A stretch of 64,000 nt of DNA from Myxococcales bacterium (GTDB taxonomy: Bacteria; Myxococcota; Myxococcia; Myxococcales; Myxococcaceae). The stretch covers positions 1-64,000 of the forward strand of contig JAUXRI010000259.1 of the NCBI GenBank assembly GCA_030681895.1. Reading direction: 5' to 3'. The notes beneath the pieces were generated by a model. The model was not told the origin of the DNA. It made no database searches and was given only the letters and a program-made list of their open reading frames with translations. Below, piece by piece: positions 34,387 to 45,531 of this stretch. The position numbers were made by a program, and so were the translations under genes. Positions within the stretch are counted from its first letter, which is position 1; every line of letters starts with the position of its first letter.

Positions 34387-36630
34387 ATGCCGTCGTACGA
34401 CCAGGCCATCGGCTCCATCATCGCGGGCAAGTACCGCGTCGTCGGCACCCTCGGGCAGGGCGGCATGGGGAGCGTCTACGAGGCCATCAACGACGCCGTC
34501 GGCAAACGCGTCGCCATCAAGCTCCTCGACGCCTCGCTCGCCGACCACCCCGAGTTCGCCCGCCGCTTCGAGCTCGAGGCCAAAGCCGCCGCTCTCATCG
34601 ACCACCCCGGCATCGTCGACGTGCTCGACATGGGCCAGACCGACGAGGGCGTGCCCTTCATCGTGATGGAGCACCTGCACGGCATCACCATGCGCACGCT
34701 CTCGAAGACCGACGGCGCGCTCTCTTCCGGCCAGGCCTCCGCCATGATGGCGCCGGTGCTCGACGCGCTCGCCTCGGCCCACGCCGCCGGCGTCGTGCAC
34801 CGCGACCTCAAGCCCGCCAACATCTTCCTCGTCGTCAAGCCGTCGCCCAGCGTGCGCATCCTCGACTTCGGCATCTCGAAGTTCGGCGGCAGCGACGGCG
34901 CGGGCATGACGAAGACCGGCGCCACGCTCGGCACGCCCGCGTACATGGCCCCGGAGCAGCTGCGCAGCGGCCGCAACGCCGGCCCCGCGTCAGACCTCTA
35001 CGCCGTCGGCGCCACCCTCTACGCGCTCCTCACCGGCCACCCACCGTTCGAGGCCGAGAGTGACTTCGCGCTGGTGGCCCGCGTGTTGACGGAAGCCCAC
35101 CGTCCGCTCGCGGAGCTGCGCCCCGACCTTCCGCCCGCCCTCACCACCCTCGTCGACGCGCTGCTCGACAAGGAGCCCTCCACCCGTCCCTCCGACGCGC
35201 GCCAGGTGCGTGACGCGCTGCTCGACGCCGCCGCGCCAAATGAGCAGGCCGTCTTCGCCCGCGCCGCGCAGTTGATGCCGCGGCTGCGCACCGCGTCCGC
35301 TTCCGACGTCGCCCCGAAGCCCAGCGCGCCCCGTCGCAAGGCCGCCAGCACGCTCGCCTCGCCTGGTCGGTCTCCAGCGCTGGGAGACGACGTCGCGCCC
35401 ACCCCGAAGGAGGGACTGCCGGCCGTGCGTCAAGCGCCTCCACGTCAGGGCACCGTCGTGGTGGCGGGCCTCGTCGCGGCGGTGCTCCTCGTCGGCGTCA
35501 TCGTCGTCGCGCTCCTCAACGCGCCGTCGCAGCCCACCTTCGTCGCCGAGCCCGATGCGCCAACGCCGCTGGCGGCCGTGCAAGCGATCCCGCCTCCCGA
35601 CGTCACCCTCACGGTGACGCTCACCCCAGCGACCGCGACGGGACGACTCGACGGGGCGGAGCCGTGCAACCCATGCACGCTGACGCGCGCGCGCGGCGTC
35701 GTCACGAAGCTCCACGCTGAAGCACCTGGACATCAGGCTGCAGACTTCGAGCTCGGCTTCACCGAGTCCCGCGCGCTCTCGTTCGCCCTCACGCCGCAGA
35801 CCCAGAAACCCGCGGCCACCACGAAGAGCAGCAAGGTGCCGCTGCTCGGCAAGAACGCGAAGGTCATCGTCATCGGAGAAGAGCCCGCGCCAGGAGCGCC
35901 GGTGAAGGGCTCCACGTTCGGCGTCGCACACCATTCGGACGACCTGCTTCGTGAAGCGCGTGACCTGCGCGCCCGTGGCATGGAAGCCGAGGGCCAGCGC
36001 GTGCTCGATGACGAGCTCGAGCGGGTGCAAGCGGGGTCGAACCGGAGCGCCGAGGCTCACGTGCTCCGAAATCAAGGCAACTTCGCGCAAGACCGCGGCA
36101 AGTGCCGGCTGGCCGAACAGTTCTTCCAGAAGTCGATGACGATGTTCGAGGGCCTCTCCGACGAGAGCAACGCGGGCATGGTGGCGAACGATCTCGGCCT
36201 CCTCGCGAAACAGTGTCCTGGCGTCGACGGGCCCCTGTGGCTCTCGAAGGCCGTCACGAAGCTCAAACAGGCAGGAGACCTGCCCGGCGTGCGCAAGGCG
36301 GCCAACAACCTCGGCGTCGAGTGGCTCAGCCTCGGCGAGTTCGAGAAGGCCGACCGGGCGTTCAACGACGCGCTCTCGGCCGCCAACGGCACGAATGACT
36401 TCGCAGGCGCGGCGCGGGTCGAAGCGAACCTGACGCTGGTGTGGCTCATCAAAGCCGGCGGCGAAGAGCTGCTCGGCGGCCGTGGCTCACCGTCTCCTGC
36501 CGAGATGGCGAAGGCGCGCGCCCACTACATGGCTGGCATCGCCGCTGCGAAACGCGCAGGCCAGACCGAGCGCCGCGTGTGCGACTACCTCGGCAAGTTC
36601 AACTCGTTGTGCCCGATGCTCAAGGACTGA
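34387..36630 (+). CDS. Hanks-type Ser/Thr protein kinase with TM helix and TPR-like tail
   Basis: A 747-residue receptor-like kinase. The kinase domain is complete: P-loop GQGGMGSVY (23-31), Lys45, HRDLKPAN (His138, Asp140), DFG with Asp160, and APEQ in the activation segment. A Pro/Ala-rich linker leads to one transmembrane helix at about 355-377. The outer part contains a PEGA-like beta region (TVTLTPATATGRLDG, EPCNPCTLTRARG) and C-terminal TPR-like repeats from about 510. Such kinases in myxobacteria phosphorylate FHA proteins and regulators. ATG 34387 begins at the family N-terminus. The next small membrane protein starts 1 base after its stop. Confidence 0.9.
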   Translation: MPSYDQAIGSIIAGKYRVVGTLGQGGMGSVYEAINDAVGKRVAIKLLDASLADHPEFARRFELEAKAAALIDHPGIVDVLDMGQTDEGVPFIVMEHLHGITMRTLSKTDGALSSGQASAMMAPVLDALASAHAAGVVHRDLKPANIFLVVKPSPSVRILDFGISKFGGSDGAGMTKTGATLGTPAYMAPEQLRSGRNAGPASDLYAVGATLYALLTGHPPFEAESDFALVARVLTEAHRPLAELRPDLPPALTTLVDALLDKEPSTRPSDARQVRDALLDAAAPNEQAVFARAAQLMPRLRTASASDVAPKPSAPRRKAASTLASPGRSPALGDDVAPTPKEGLPAVRQAPPRQGTVVVAGLVAAVLLVGVIVVALLNAPSQPTFVAEPDAPTPLAAVQAIPPPDVTLTVTLTPATATGRLDGAEPCNPCTLTRARGVVTKLHAEAPGHQAADFELGFTESRALSFALTPQTQKPAATTKSSKVPLLGKNAKVIVIGEEPAPGAPVKGSTFGVAHHSDDLLREARDLRARGMEAEGQRVLDDELERVQAGSNRSAEAHVLRNQGNFAQDRGKCRLAEQFFQKSMTMFEGLSDESNAGMVANDLGLLAKQCPGVDGPLWLSKAVTKLKQAGDLPGVRKAANNLGVEWLSLGEFEKADRAFNDALSAANGTNDFAGAARVEANLTLVWLIKAGGEELLGGRGSPSPAEMAKARAHYMAGIAAAKRAGQTERRVCDYLGKFNSLCPMLKD

Positions 36631-36631
36631 C

Positions 36632-37000
36632 ATGGAGATCGTCGTCGAGTTCCTGCTGGAGCTGCTCGTCGAGGTGCTCTTCGCCGCCGTCATCGGCTTG
36701 TTCGACAGCCGCGCCGACACGCAGGTCGAGCAGGGCGCGCTGCGGATTCTCGGGCTCGTGTTGTTCGGCATCGGGCTCGGCGCGGCCAGCACCTTCCTCC
36801 TGCCCGAGCACTTCCTGCAGGCCCGCACCGCGCGGCTGCTCTGGCTCGGCCTCGCGCCGCTCCTCGGAGGCGGCCTCATCGCTGGCTTCGACGCCTGGCG
36901 ACGCGGCGACCACCCGATGCCGTGGCGGTGGCTCAAGTTCATCGGCGGCGCCGCGTTCATCGGCAGCCTCAACGCCACCCGGTTCGTGATGCTGGGGTAG
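36632..37000 (+). CDS. Small membrane protein, unknown
   Basis: A 122-residue protein with an acidic amphipathic N-terminus (MEIVVEFLLELLVEVLFAAVIGLFD) and three further hydrophobic stretches (LRILGLVLFGIGLGAASTFLL, LLWLGLAPLLGGGLIAGF, WLKFIGGAAFIGSLNATRF). It is probably an inner-membrane protein with no recognised family. The ATG lies one base after the kinase stop, so it is cotranscribed with the kinase. The open frame also extends upstream inside the kinase gene, but the coupled ATG is the likely start. Confidence 0.68.
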   Translation: MEIVVEFLLELLVEVLFAAVIGLFDSRADTQVEQGALRILGLVLFGIGLGAASTFLLPEHFLQARTARLLWLGLAPLLGGGLIAGFDAWRRGDHPMPWRWLKFIGGAAFIGSLNATRFVMLG

Positions 37001-37076
37001 GGCGTGACCCACGAGTCGCAATGGTTCTGCTGAGAGCGGGTGGATCCCCAACGGCCGGCACCATAAGAATTCATCT

Positions 37077-38861
<1,785 letters not shown>

Positions 38862-38971
38862 TCCACTGCAGGGCCCGATGAGCGCCGCTGTCGTGAGGGT
38901 CTGCCCCCGACTCGGGACCAACGTGTTTTCCTTTTGCCGGGTCGAGATGCCTCTGGTACGGGCGCGGCCGG

Positions 38972-39217
38972 TTGAGTGACCCAGTAGAACAGGCGTCGGC
39001 AGTCGCGCGGGCGTACCGCGCAGCGGCGCCCTGGCTGAGCGTGACGTGGCAGTTCGTCGGTGCGGCGTTGGTGGGCGTGGGGTTGGGCTGGGGAGCAGAC
39101 CGGTTGCTGGGCTCGACGAAGGGGTACGGCCTGGTGGTGGGCGGCCTGGTGGGCAGCGTGTTGGGGCTGGTGGCCTTCATCCGAAGCGCCTTGAAGTTAC
39201 TCGAGAGGAAAGAGTGA
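38972..39217 (+). CDS. AtpZ-like ATP synthase accessory membrane protein
   Basis: An 81-residue protein with two hydrophobic helices (WQFVGAALVGVGLGWGADRLL and GLVVGGLVGSVLGLVAFIRSAL) matching the small AtpZ/AtpI-type subunits that precede atpB in F-type ATPase operons and help c-ring assembly or ion supply. The TTG 38972 start is inferred from the length and the conserved region. The TGA overlaps the GTG of the next gene (GTGA). The 110-bp region before it holds a TTTTCCTTTTGCCGGG stretch that may be part of the operon promoter, but no convincing -10 was found. Confidence 0.75.
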   Translation: MSDPVEQASAVARAYRAAAPWLSVTWQFVGAALVGVGLGWGADRLLGSTKGYGLVVGGLVGSVLGLVAFIRSALKLLERKE

Positions 39218-39624
39218 AGCCTTCGATGTCGTCGAGCGCAGTGATGGTGACGCTGACCGGCCTGTTCGCCGTCGGCCTCGTCTTCGCGTTCGGGCTCTCT
39301 CGTGACGTCGAGCTGGCGGCGCTGCTCGGCGCGGTCGTCTCGACGGGGTTCGGGCTGGTGGCGCTGTTCCAGAAGGCGCGCACCGCCGAGGGGCTGCAGT
39401 CGGGCCCGGCTGGCGTGAAGCAGCTGTTGTCGGCGCAGGTGGTGTCGCTCTTGTTGCGGCTCGCCGGCCTGTTGATTGGCGGCTTCGCGGTGAAGCGCCA
39501 GGGGCTCGAGCCCATCGCGTACGTGCTGGCGTTCTTCGCCTGCTACGTCGTGCAGCAGCTGATCGAAATGCGGTTCGTGCTCGCGGCCAATCGGCAGACG
39601 AGCGCAGTGGAGGCACGGTCATGA
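39214..39624 (+). CDS. atpI: AtpI-like ATP synthase protein I
   Basis: A 136-residue protein with four hydrophobic segments, fitting the AtpI (protein I) family that assists assembly of the c-ring. Start GTG 39214 overlaps the previous stop, and its stop overlaps the atpB ATG (ATGA), so the three are translationally coupled. Sequence identity in this family is low; position immediately upstream of subunit a is the main support. The frame is open further upstream inside the preceding gene. Confidence 0.72.
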   Translation: MKPSMSSSAVMVTLTGLFAVGLVFAFGLSRDVELAALLGAVVSTGFGLVALFQKARTAEGLQSGPAGVKQLLSAQVVSLLLRLAGLLIGGFAVKRQGLEPIAYVLAFFACYVVQQLIEMRFVLAANRQTSAVEARS

Positions 39625-40670
39625 AGCGCGTGTGGACCTTCGTCGTCGCGGCAGCGGTGCTGACCGTCATGGTGTTCCCGGCGTTCGCGTCGACCGGCCA
39701 CGACGAGCACGGCGAGGGCCCGAAGGACAAGGCCAGCGAGTCGTCGGAGTTCATCCTCCACCACGTCGCCGACGACACCGAGTTCGAGTTCGAGCTGCCG
39801 TTCGTGCACTTGCCCGCGATTCACATCTCGGAAATGTTCGGCAAGGAGCCCGGCCAGGGCCTGTACATCGAGCGCTCGCCCGGTGCCTGCAGCATTCCCG
39901 TCGAGAAGAGCCAGGAAGCCTTCGGCAGCATCTTCAAGTTCGCCAACGGCTGCTGGGACCTGCGCCCCACCAAGGCCGTGCTGAGCATGTGGATCGCGAT
40001 GGGCCTGCTCGCGCTCATCCTCTTCCTCGGCCGCTCGCGCGACCAGAACGGCGTGCCCCGCGGCCTGTTCGCCAACATCGTCGAGGCGCTGGTGCTCTTC
40101 GTGCGCGACGAGATCGCGATCGCCAACATCGGCAAAGAAGAAGGGCCGAAGTACACGCCGTATCTGGCGACGGTCTTCTTCTTCGTCATGACCATCAACT
40201 ACCTGGGCCTCATCCCCGGGTTCTTCACCGCCACCGGCGTGCTCGGCGTCACCATCGCCCTGTCGCTCATCACCTTCGTGATGACGCAGATCGCCGGCAT
40301 CCGCTCGGCGGGCATCGTCGGCTTCTTCGCGCACCTCTTCGGCGACGTCCCGGTGTGGATGAAGCCGCTCATGTTCCTGGTCGAGTTCCTCGGCCTCTTC
40401 ACCAAGCCCTTCGCGCTGCTCGTTCGTCTCTTCGCGAACATGCTCGCCGGCCACATGGTGCTGTTCTTCATCTTGTCGCTCATCTTCGTCGTCAACATCG
40501 GCGCCGCGGTGGTGAGCGTGCCGCTGGCGACGGGCCTCTACCTGCTCGAGCTCTTCGTCGCGCTGCTGCAGGCCTACATCTTCACGCTGCTGACCGCGTT
40601 GTTCATCGGCCAGAGCGTCGCGCTGGGTCACCACCATGCAGCTCATGGAGACGACCACGCTCATCACTGA
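39621..40670 (+). CDS. atpB: F0F1 ATP synthase subunit a
   Basis: A 349-residue subunit a, which forms the proton half-channels against the c-ring. The essential Arg is Arg269 in LLVRLFANMLAGH, and the last helices (LFVALLQAYIFTLLTALFIG) are typical. It is longer than the common length (about 240-280): it has a signal-like N-terminus (VVAAAVLTVMVFPAFAS), then about 90 extra residues including a Cys pair before the first true helix, and a His-rich C-terminus (HHHAAHGDDHAHH). ATG overlaps the atpI stop by 4 bases. Confidence 0.95.
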   Translation: MKRVWTFVVAAAVLTVMVFPAFASTGHDEHGEGPKDKASESSEFILHHVADDTEFEFELPFVHLPAIHISEMFGKEPGQGLYIERSPGACSIPVEKSQEAFGSIFKFANGCWDLRPTKAVLSMWIAMGLLALILFLGRSRDQNGVPRGLFANIVEALVLFVRDEIAIANIGKEEGPKYTPYLATVFFFVMTINYLGLIPGFFTATGVLGVTIALSLITFVMTQIAGIRSAGIVGFFAHLFGDVPVWMKPLMFLVEFLGLFTKPFALLVRLFANMLAGHMVLFFILSLIFVVNIGAAVVSVPLATGLYLLELFVALLQAYIFTLLTALFIGQSVALGHHHAAHGDDHAHH

Positions 40671-40788
40671 GCGCGCGCGTGTGAAACCCCACGGCGTTGT
40701 GCCGTGCTGGAGGTCGTACCCGATGGGACAGTCGAACGGCTCCCCCGAGAAGTGAGCCCACGCAGTCGAAAGAAAGAAGCCCAACACC

Positions 40789-41019
40789 ATGACGTCAATC
40801 GCACTCGCATTCCTCTCCTCCGGCATCGGTGCCGGTCTCTGCATCATCGGCGCTGGCCTCGGCATCGGCCGTCTCGCTGGCTCGGCCATGGACGGCATCG
40901 CCCGTCAGCCGTCCGCCGGTGGTGACATCCGCGGCGCGATGATCGTCGCTGCAGGTCTCATCGAAGGCGCGACGTTCTTCGCTCTCGTCATCTGCATCCT
41001 CCTCGCGCTCAAGTCGTAA
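40789..41019 (+). CDS. atpE: F0F1 ATP synthase subunit c
   Basis: A 76-residue hairpin of two helices that forms the rotating c-ring. The loop is ARQP (38-41) and the ion-carrying carboxylate is Glu59 in GLIEGATFF. Helix 1 (GAGLCIIGAGLGIGRLAG) has no Gln at the usual sodium-ligand position and helix 2 no Glu-Ser pair, which favours protons over sodium. The ATG is spaced 118 bases from atpB, with AGAAAGAAGCCC upstream as a weak ribosome site. Confidence 0.95.
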   Translation: MTSIALAFLSSGIGAGLCIIGAGLGIGRLAGSAMDGIARQPSAGGDIRGAMIVAAGLIEGATFFALVICILLALKS

Positions 41020-41114
41020 TCAGCGCTGGAAGGCTCCGGGGCGCTGAAGGGCGTGGCGCTCCGGAGTGAAGAACCGCATCACCGTTCACGCTTCACATCG
41101 CTGGTTTCAAATTC

Positions 41115-41639
41115 ATGAACTCTCTCGTGCTCGCCTCCAGCTTCACCGACGTCAAGCCCGGCCTGATCATCTGGACGTGGATCACCTTCATCGTGGTCCT
41201 GTTCATCCTCCGGAAGGCGGCCTGGGGCCCGTTGCTCAAGTCCGTCGAGGACCGTGAGAAGAACATCGTCAACGCCATCGACTCGGCCAAGCGCGAGCGC
41301 AGCGAAGCCGAGAAGCTGCTGGGCGAGCAGAAGACCGCCGTCGCGCAGGCCCGCCAGGAGGCCGCCGACCAGGTCCGCAAGACCCAGGCCGACCTCGAGA
41401 AGTTCCGCGAGGAGCTGATGGGCAAGGCCCGCAAAGAGGCCGACGACCTGAAGGCCGAGGCCCGCCGCACCATCGACGAGGAGCGCCTCAAGGCCATCGC
41501 CGACCTCAAGGGCGAGGCCGTGAAGCTGTCGCTGCAGATCGCCGAGAAGCTCATCTCGGAGAAGCTCGACGACGCGAAGCACCAGGCTCTCGCGCAGCAG
41601 TTCGCGGTCGACCTGTCTCGCAAGACGCCGAACGCCTGA
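41115..41639 (+). CDS. atpF: F0F1 ATP synthase subunit b
   Basis: A 174-residue peripheral-stalk subunit: one N-terminal membrane helix (about 17-35, LIIWTWITFIVVLFILRK) followed by a long charged coiled coil (40-160) rich in Glu, Lys, Ala and Arg. It links F0 to F1. This is the last gene of the F0 group; delta, alpha, gamma, beta and epsilon do not follow, as the next gene is a histidine kinase beyond a strong hairpin. The F1 genes must lie elsewhere, a split arrangement. Confidence 0.93.
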   Translation: MNSLVLASSFTDVKPGLIIWTWITFIVVLFILRKAAWGPLLKSVEDREKNIVNAIDSAKRERSEAEKLLGEQKTAVAQARQEAADQVRKTQADLEKFREELMGKARKEADDLKAEARRTIDEERLKAIADLKGEAVKLSLQIAEKLISEKLDDAKHQALAQQFAVDLSRKTPNA

Positions 41640-41665
41640 GTCTTTTCGACAGGGGATGAAGACCG

Positions 41666-41700
41666 ACGCCGCCGTCGAGCCAGCACGCTCGAGGCGGCGT
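41666..41700 (+). terminator. Hairpin after the atp F0 operon
   Basis: ACGCCGCCGTCGAGC (41666-41680) pairs with GCTCGAGGCGGCGT (41687-41700) around the loop CAGCAC, with a single bulged G at 41674. This is a 14-bp GC-rich stem starting 26 bases after the atpF stop. The run after it (TCGTGTGTG) is only weakly T-rich, so it may be a terminator or an mRNA-stabilising end. Confidence 0.7.
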
Positions 41701-41813
41701 TCGTGTGTGCGCAGACCTCGCAGGTGTCGGGGTCGACACCGTGGCGCCGGGTAGATGGAGCGTGGGGCAGCCGTTACGCTGCTTTCGTTGGCCTCGTGCC
41801 CGCGACCCACTCG

Positions 41814-43514
41814 ATGACCTGGCAGAAACGAATCGACACGCTGCTCCACCCGGCGCTCTTGACGCCCGGCATCGCGTGGCGTTCGCGTTTCCTCGTCGAG
41901 TGCCTCGCGGTCGGCGTGTTCGTCTCGTTCACCTTCGCCGTCATCTACTGGCGCTCCGGCCTCGGAGCCGCCGCCGCCTTCACGTTCGCCGGGTCCGCGG
42001 GCCTCACCGGCTGTCTGTTCGCGCTGCGTTGGGCCCGGGCCTTCGAGCCGGTGGTCTGGTCGGCGATGCTGGTGTGCCTCGCCATCTTCAGCATGCCCGC
42101 CATCACCGAGCCGACGCTCGACGCAGCGATCCTGGCCTGGGTCGCGGTGGTGCCCTTCGTCGGCGCGTTGTTGCTCCCCACCCGCCATGCCGTCTTGTCG
42201 GCCTTCGTCAGCCTCGCCGCGGTGGTGCTGATGGTGGCGCTGCGGAGCGGCCCGTCGACCGAGGCGCCCGACACGGTGCTCTCGACGGCCCGGGTGATGG
42301 CGCTCGTCGCGACGGTCTTCGTCTTCGGCGTGCGCTTCTCCCGCGAGCAGGCGCGCGCCCTCGCCGAGCTCGACAACGCCAACCGCGCGAAGTCGGCCTT
42401 CCTCGCCACCATGTCGCACGAGATTCGCACGCCCATGAACGGGGTGCTCGGCATCACCGAGGTGTTGCTGGCCGGCCCGCTCGACGTCGACACGCGCGAG
42501 AAGCTCTCGCTGGTGCGGCAGAGCGGTCACACCCTGGTCGCGCTCGTCAACGACATCCTCGACTTCTCGAAGATTGAAGCCGGCAAGCTCGTCACCGAGC
42601 CCATCGACTTCGACGTGCGTCTGCTCGTCGACGACGTGTCGGGACTGCATCGCTCGGCCGCGAAGCTCAAGGACGTCGGGCTGACCGTCACCATCGACCC
42701 GACCATCGCGCCCGTGGTGCGTGGCGACGCGCTGCGGCTGCGCCAGGTGCTCAACAACCTCGTCGCCAACGCCGTGAAGTTCACCGAGCGTGGAGAGGTG
42801 CGGCTGAACCTCGAGGCCCTGCTGCCCGGCAACCGCCTGCGCTTCACCGTCGCCGACACCGGCATCGGCATTCCGCAGGTCGCGCTCGGCAGGCTCTTCG
42901 CGCCGTTCGAGCAGGGCGACGGCTCGACGACGCGGCGCTTCGGCGGCACGGGGCTCGGGCTGGCGTTGTCACAGAACCTGGTGCGGCTGATGGGCGGCGA
43001 GATTGCCGTCGAGTCCGTCGTCGGCGTGGGCTCGCGCTTCAGCTTCGACCTGCCGTTCGAGATGGGCGTGATGGCGCTGGCGCAACAGCCGCTCGAGGTG
43101 CAGGCGCCGGAGCAGCCCTCGAGCCTGCCGGTGCTGGTCGTCGACGACAACATCATCAACCTGAAGGTGGCGTGCAGCCTGCTCGAGAAGGCCGGCTACC
43201 GCACCGAGACGGCCGAGAACGGGCAGCAGGCGCTCGACCTCGTGGTGCAGCGCCACTACCTGCTGGTGTTGATGGACTGCCACATGCCGGTGATGGACGG
43301 CTTCGTCGCGACCGAGCGCATTCGCGCGCTCGACGGCGAGGTCGGCATGACGCCCGTCGTCGCGCTCACCGCCTCGGCGATGCCCGAAGAGCTCGAGGCC
43401 TGCAAACGCGCCGGTATGAATGACTGCCTGACGAAGCCGGTGAGCCTCGCGGCGCTCAAGGCGGTGCTCCACCGCGTCGAGCACTACCGGGGCATCTTCG
43501 AAGGCGCCGCGTGA
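41814..43514 (+). CDS. Hybrid sensor histidine kinase/response regulator
   Basis: A third hybrid kinase (566 residues from ATG 41814): about six hydrophobic helices in the first 180 residues, HisKA with SHEIRTPMNGV, HATPase with N box LVANAVKFT and G boxes DTGIGIP and GTGLGLAL, and a receiver starting VLVVDDNIINL with phospho-Asp in LVLMDCHMPVMDG. The start is uncertain: the frame is open to 41703, GTG 41796 is a second candidate, and none has a good ribosome site; the upstream part lies on the terminator hairpin, which argues for a later start. It follows the atp genes but is probably its own unit. Confidence 0.9.
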   Translation: MTWQKRIDTLLHPALLTPGIAWRSRFLVECLAVGVFVSFTFAVIYWRSGLGAAAAFTFAGSAGLTGCLFALRWARAFEPVVWSAMLVCLAIFSMPAITEPTLDAAILAWVAVVPFVGALLLPTRHAVLSAFVSLAAVVLMVALRSGPSTEAPDTVLSTARVMALVATVFVFGVRFSREQARALAELDNANRAKSAFLATMSHEIRTPMNGVLGITEVLLAGPLDVDTREKLSLVRQSGHTLVALVNDILDFSKIEAGKLVTEPIDFDVRLLVDDVSGLHRSAAKLKDVGLTVTIDPTIAPVVRGDALRLRQVLNNLVANAVKFTERGEVRLNLEALLPGNRLRFTVADTGIGIPQVALGRLFAPFEQGDGSTTRRFGGTGLGLALSQNLVRLMGGEIAVESVVGVGSRFSFDLPFEMGVMALAQQPLEVQAPEQPSSLPVLVVDDNIINLKVACSLLEKAGYRTETAENGQQALDLVVQRHYLLVLMDCHMPVMDGFVATERIRALDGEVGMTPVVALTASAMPEELEACKRAGMNDCLTKPVSLAALKAVLHRVEHYRGIFEGAA

Positions 43515-43597
43515 GTCGGGCGTCACGCTCCTGAACGCATTGGATGTTTGTCGGCGACTCCTCGACTCGTCGAGGGCGAGCCAGCAGGAGAAGCGTC

Positions 43598-45484
43598 ATG
43601 TCGTCTCGTGCGCTGCTCGTCTGTGTCGTGGTGTTCGTCGCCTGTGGTCCCCCGTCACCGGTCGCGCGAAAGGTTGGCGAGCGGGCGCCGTCCCCTGCCG
43701 AGTGCGACGCGCAGGACGACACGCGCTGTCTGCTGCCGTGGCCGAACAACACGTTCACCGTGGCCGATTCGTCGACGCCGACCGGGCTGCGCGTCTCGGT
43801 GCAAAGGCGCGCGCTGCCGAACCCCGACGCGCCGGAGCCCCTCAACCGGCTCGATGGCTTCTCGGTCATCGGGGCGCTGGCGGTGGGCTTCAAGGCGCCC
43901 ATCACGGTGCGCACCGACGCGCGGCCCGCGACGGCGATGCGGCTGTTCCGCGCGACGCCTGGCGACACGTTCGGTGAAGAGGTGGCGCTGCGCCTCTCGG
44001 TCGTGAAGGACGGTGACGGCTCGTCGAGCCTGCTCATCGGCTACCCGCTGCGGCCGATGGAGCCGTCGACCGACTACGTCGCCGTCGTGGTGGATGAGGT
44101 GCCGGGCGTCGAGGCGCCGCGGCGGGTGAAGGTGCTCGCCGGGGTCGACGCACCGACGACAGATGAGGAGCGCGCGCTGGTGGCCTTCCACGCGCCGCTG
44201 CGTGAAGTCCTGGCGAAGGTGGGCGTCGCGCCGGCGCGGGTGCTGCGCGCGTGGGAGTTCACCACCCGCTCGGCGAAGAGCGTGCGTGCGCCGTTCGAGG
44301 CGATGCGTCAGGCGTCGGTCGACGCGGCGGCGGCGGGCGAGCTCGTCGTCACGGTGGACCGGGCCAACGCCATCGGGACCGACTCACTCGAGGTCAGAGG
44401 GGTCGTCGCTGGTTTGCCGCGCTTCACGAAGGCAACGGGAGAGCTCGCGCTCGACGCCTCTGGCGCGCCAATGAAGGTCGGCGTGCACCAGGCACCGTTT
44501 CGGGTGGTGCTGCCGAAGGTGACGCGCCCGTACCCGGTCGTCATCTTCGGACACGGCACGGGCGGCACGGCGTTCGACGACACCTTCGACGCCGACATCC
44601 TCGGGGCGGGCGCGGCGAAGCTGAACCTGCAGTACGACGGGTGGACCGAGTCGACGGTGCTCGAGACGCTGGTCGGCCTCGACAAGCGCTTCACGGGCTC
44701 GGAGCGGTCGACGGGCCGGTTGCTCCAGTCCCTCGCCGACGCCAGCGCCATCGAGGCGTCGTTGAGCGGGGCCCTGGGTGACGCGCTCTCGCAGCCCATG
44801 GTGCTTGGGCAGCAGAACCCGGCGGCGGGTGTGCGCGAGGACCCATCGCGGCGCGTCTACGCGGGTGGCTCCCTCGGAGGCACGCTGGGCTTCGTGCACA
44901 CCCTGACGGAGCCGTCGGTGCGCGCCTCGGTGTTGAACGTGCCAGGGGCCGGGTGGACACACTTCGTGCCCACGTCGGGGCCGTTCTCGACGCTCGATGA
45001 GTTGTTCGCGACGACGACGCCGAGCGCGGTCGACCGCGCGCTGAGTGTAGTGATGACGCAAGGCAGTTGGGACCCGGTCGATGGCGCGGCGTGGGCAGCG
45101 ACGGGCGCGCGCGCTGACGTGGTGATGCTGCTGCAAGAGAGCATGGGCGACCCGGTGCTCCCGAACATCGGCACGCACCTGGTCGCGACGTCGAGCCGCG
45201 CGGTGCAGGTGGGCGCGGTGCTCGAGCCCGTCGAAGGCGTGACGCCGGTGACGCAGGCGAGTGGGCGCACCGCGCTGACGCAGTTCCGCATTCCCAACGG
45301 CATCACGGACCTCATCGCGCGCCATGGCTTCGGCGGGAAGAACACCCTCGCCGGGGTGGCGGCTCGTGAGCAGATTCGCGCGTTCCTCGACTCGGTGTGG
45401 GCCGGAGCGCCCCTCATCACCGTGCCGGCGACCTGCACGCGGGCCGGGCTGAACAGCTGCGACTTCGGCGAGTTCGCGCCGTAG
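43598..45484 (+). CDS. Lipase-like alpha/beta-hydrolase lipoprotein
   Basis: A 628-residue lipoprotein. Signal ALLVCVVVFVAC with lipobox Cys at about residue 16. The second half is an alpha/beta hydrolase: oxyanion region IFGHGTGGTAF and nucleophile elbow GGSLGG with Ser425. The N-terminal 250 residues resemble the beta-rich region of bacterial virulence-factor-type lipases. It probably acts at the outer membrane or cell surface on lipids or esters. ATG 43598 has AGGAG 8 bases upstream (CAGGAGAAGCGTC), which settles the start against the longer frame from 43544. It ends convergently against the ceramidase, with a shared hairpin between. Confidence 0.78.
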   Translation: MSSRALLVCVVVFVACGPPSPVARKVGERAPSPAECDAQDDTRCLLPWPNNTFTVADSSTPTGLRVSVQRRALPNPDAPEPLNRLDGFSVIGALAVGFKAPITVRTDARPATAMRLFRATPGDTFGEEVALRLSVVKDGDGSSSLLIGYPLRPMEPSTDYVAVVVDEVPGVEAPRRVKVLAGVDAPTTDEERALVAFHAPLREVLAKVGVAPARVLRAWEFTTRSAKSVRAPFEAMRQASVDAAAAGELVVTVDRANAIGTDSLEVRGVVAGLPRFTKATGELALDASGAPMKVGVHQAPFRVVLPKVTRPYPVVIFGHGTGGTAFDDTFDADILGAGAAKLNLQYDGWTESTVLETLVGLDKRFTGSERSTGRLLQSLADASAIEASLSGALGDALSQPMVLGQQNPAAGVREDPSRRVYAGGSLGGTLGFVHTLTEPSVRASVLNVPGAGWTHFVPTSGPFSTLDELFATTTPSAVDRALSVVMTQGSWDPVDGAAWAATGARADVVMLLQESMGDPVLPNIGTHLVATSSRAVQVGAVLEPVEGVTPVTQASGRTALTQFRIPNGITDLIARHGFGGKNTLAGVAAREQIRAFLDSVWAGAPLITVPATCTRAGLNSCDFGEFAP

Positions 45485-45489
45485 CAAGG

Positions 45490-45518
45490 CGCGCGGTGTG
45501 AAAAGGGGCCACCGCGCG
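45490..45518. terminator. Bidirectional hairpin between convergent genes
   Basis: CGCGCGGT (45490-45497) pairs perfectly with ACCGCGCG (45511-45518) across a 13-base loop containing AAAAGGGG. It lies in the 47-bp gap between the convergent lipase-like and ceramidase-like genes and could end both transcripts. There is no T-run, so strength is uncertain. Confidence 0.45.
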
Positions 45519-45531
45519 GAGAAGCAGAGAG

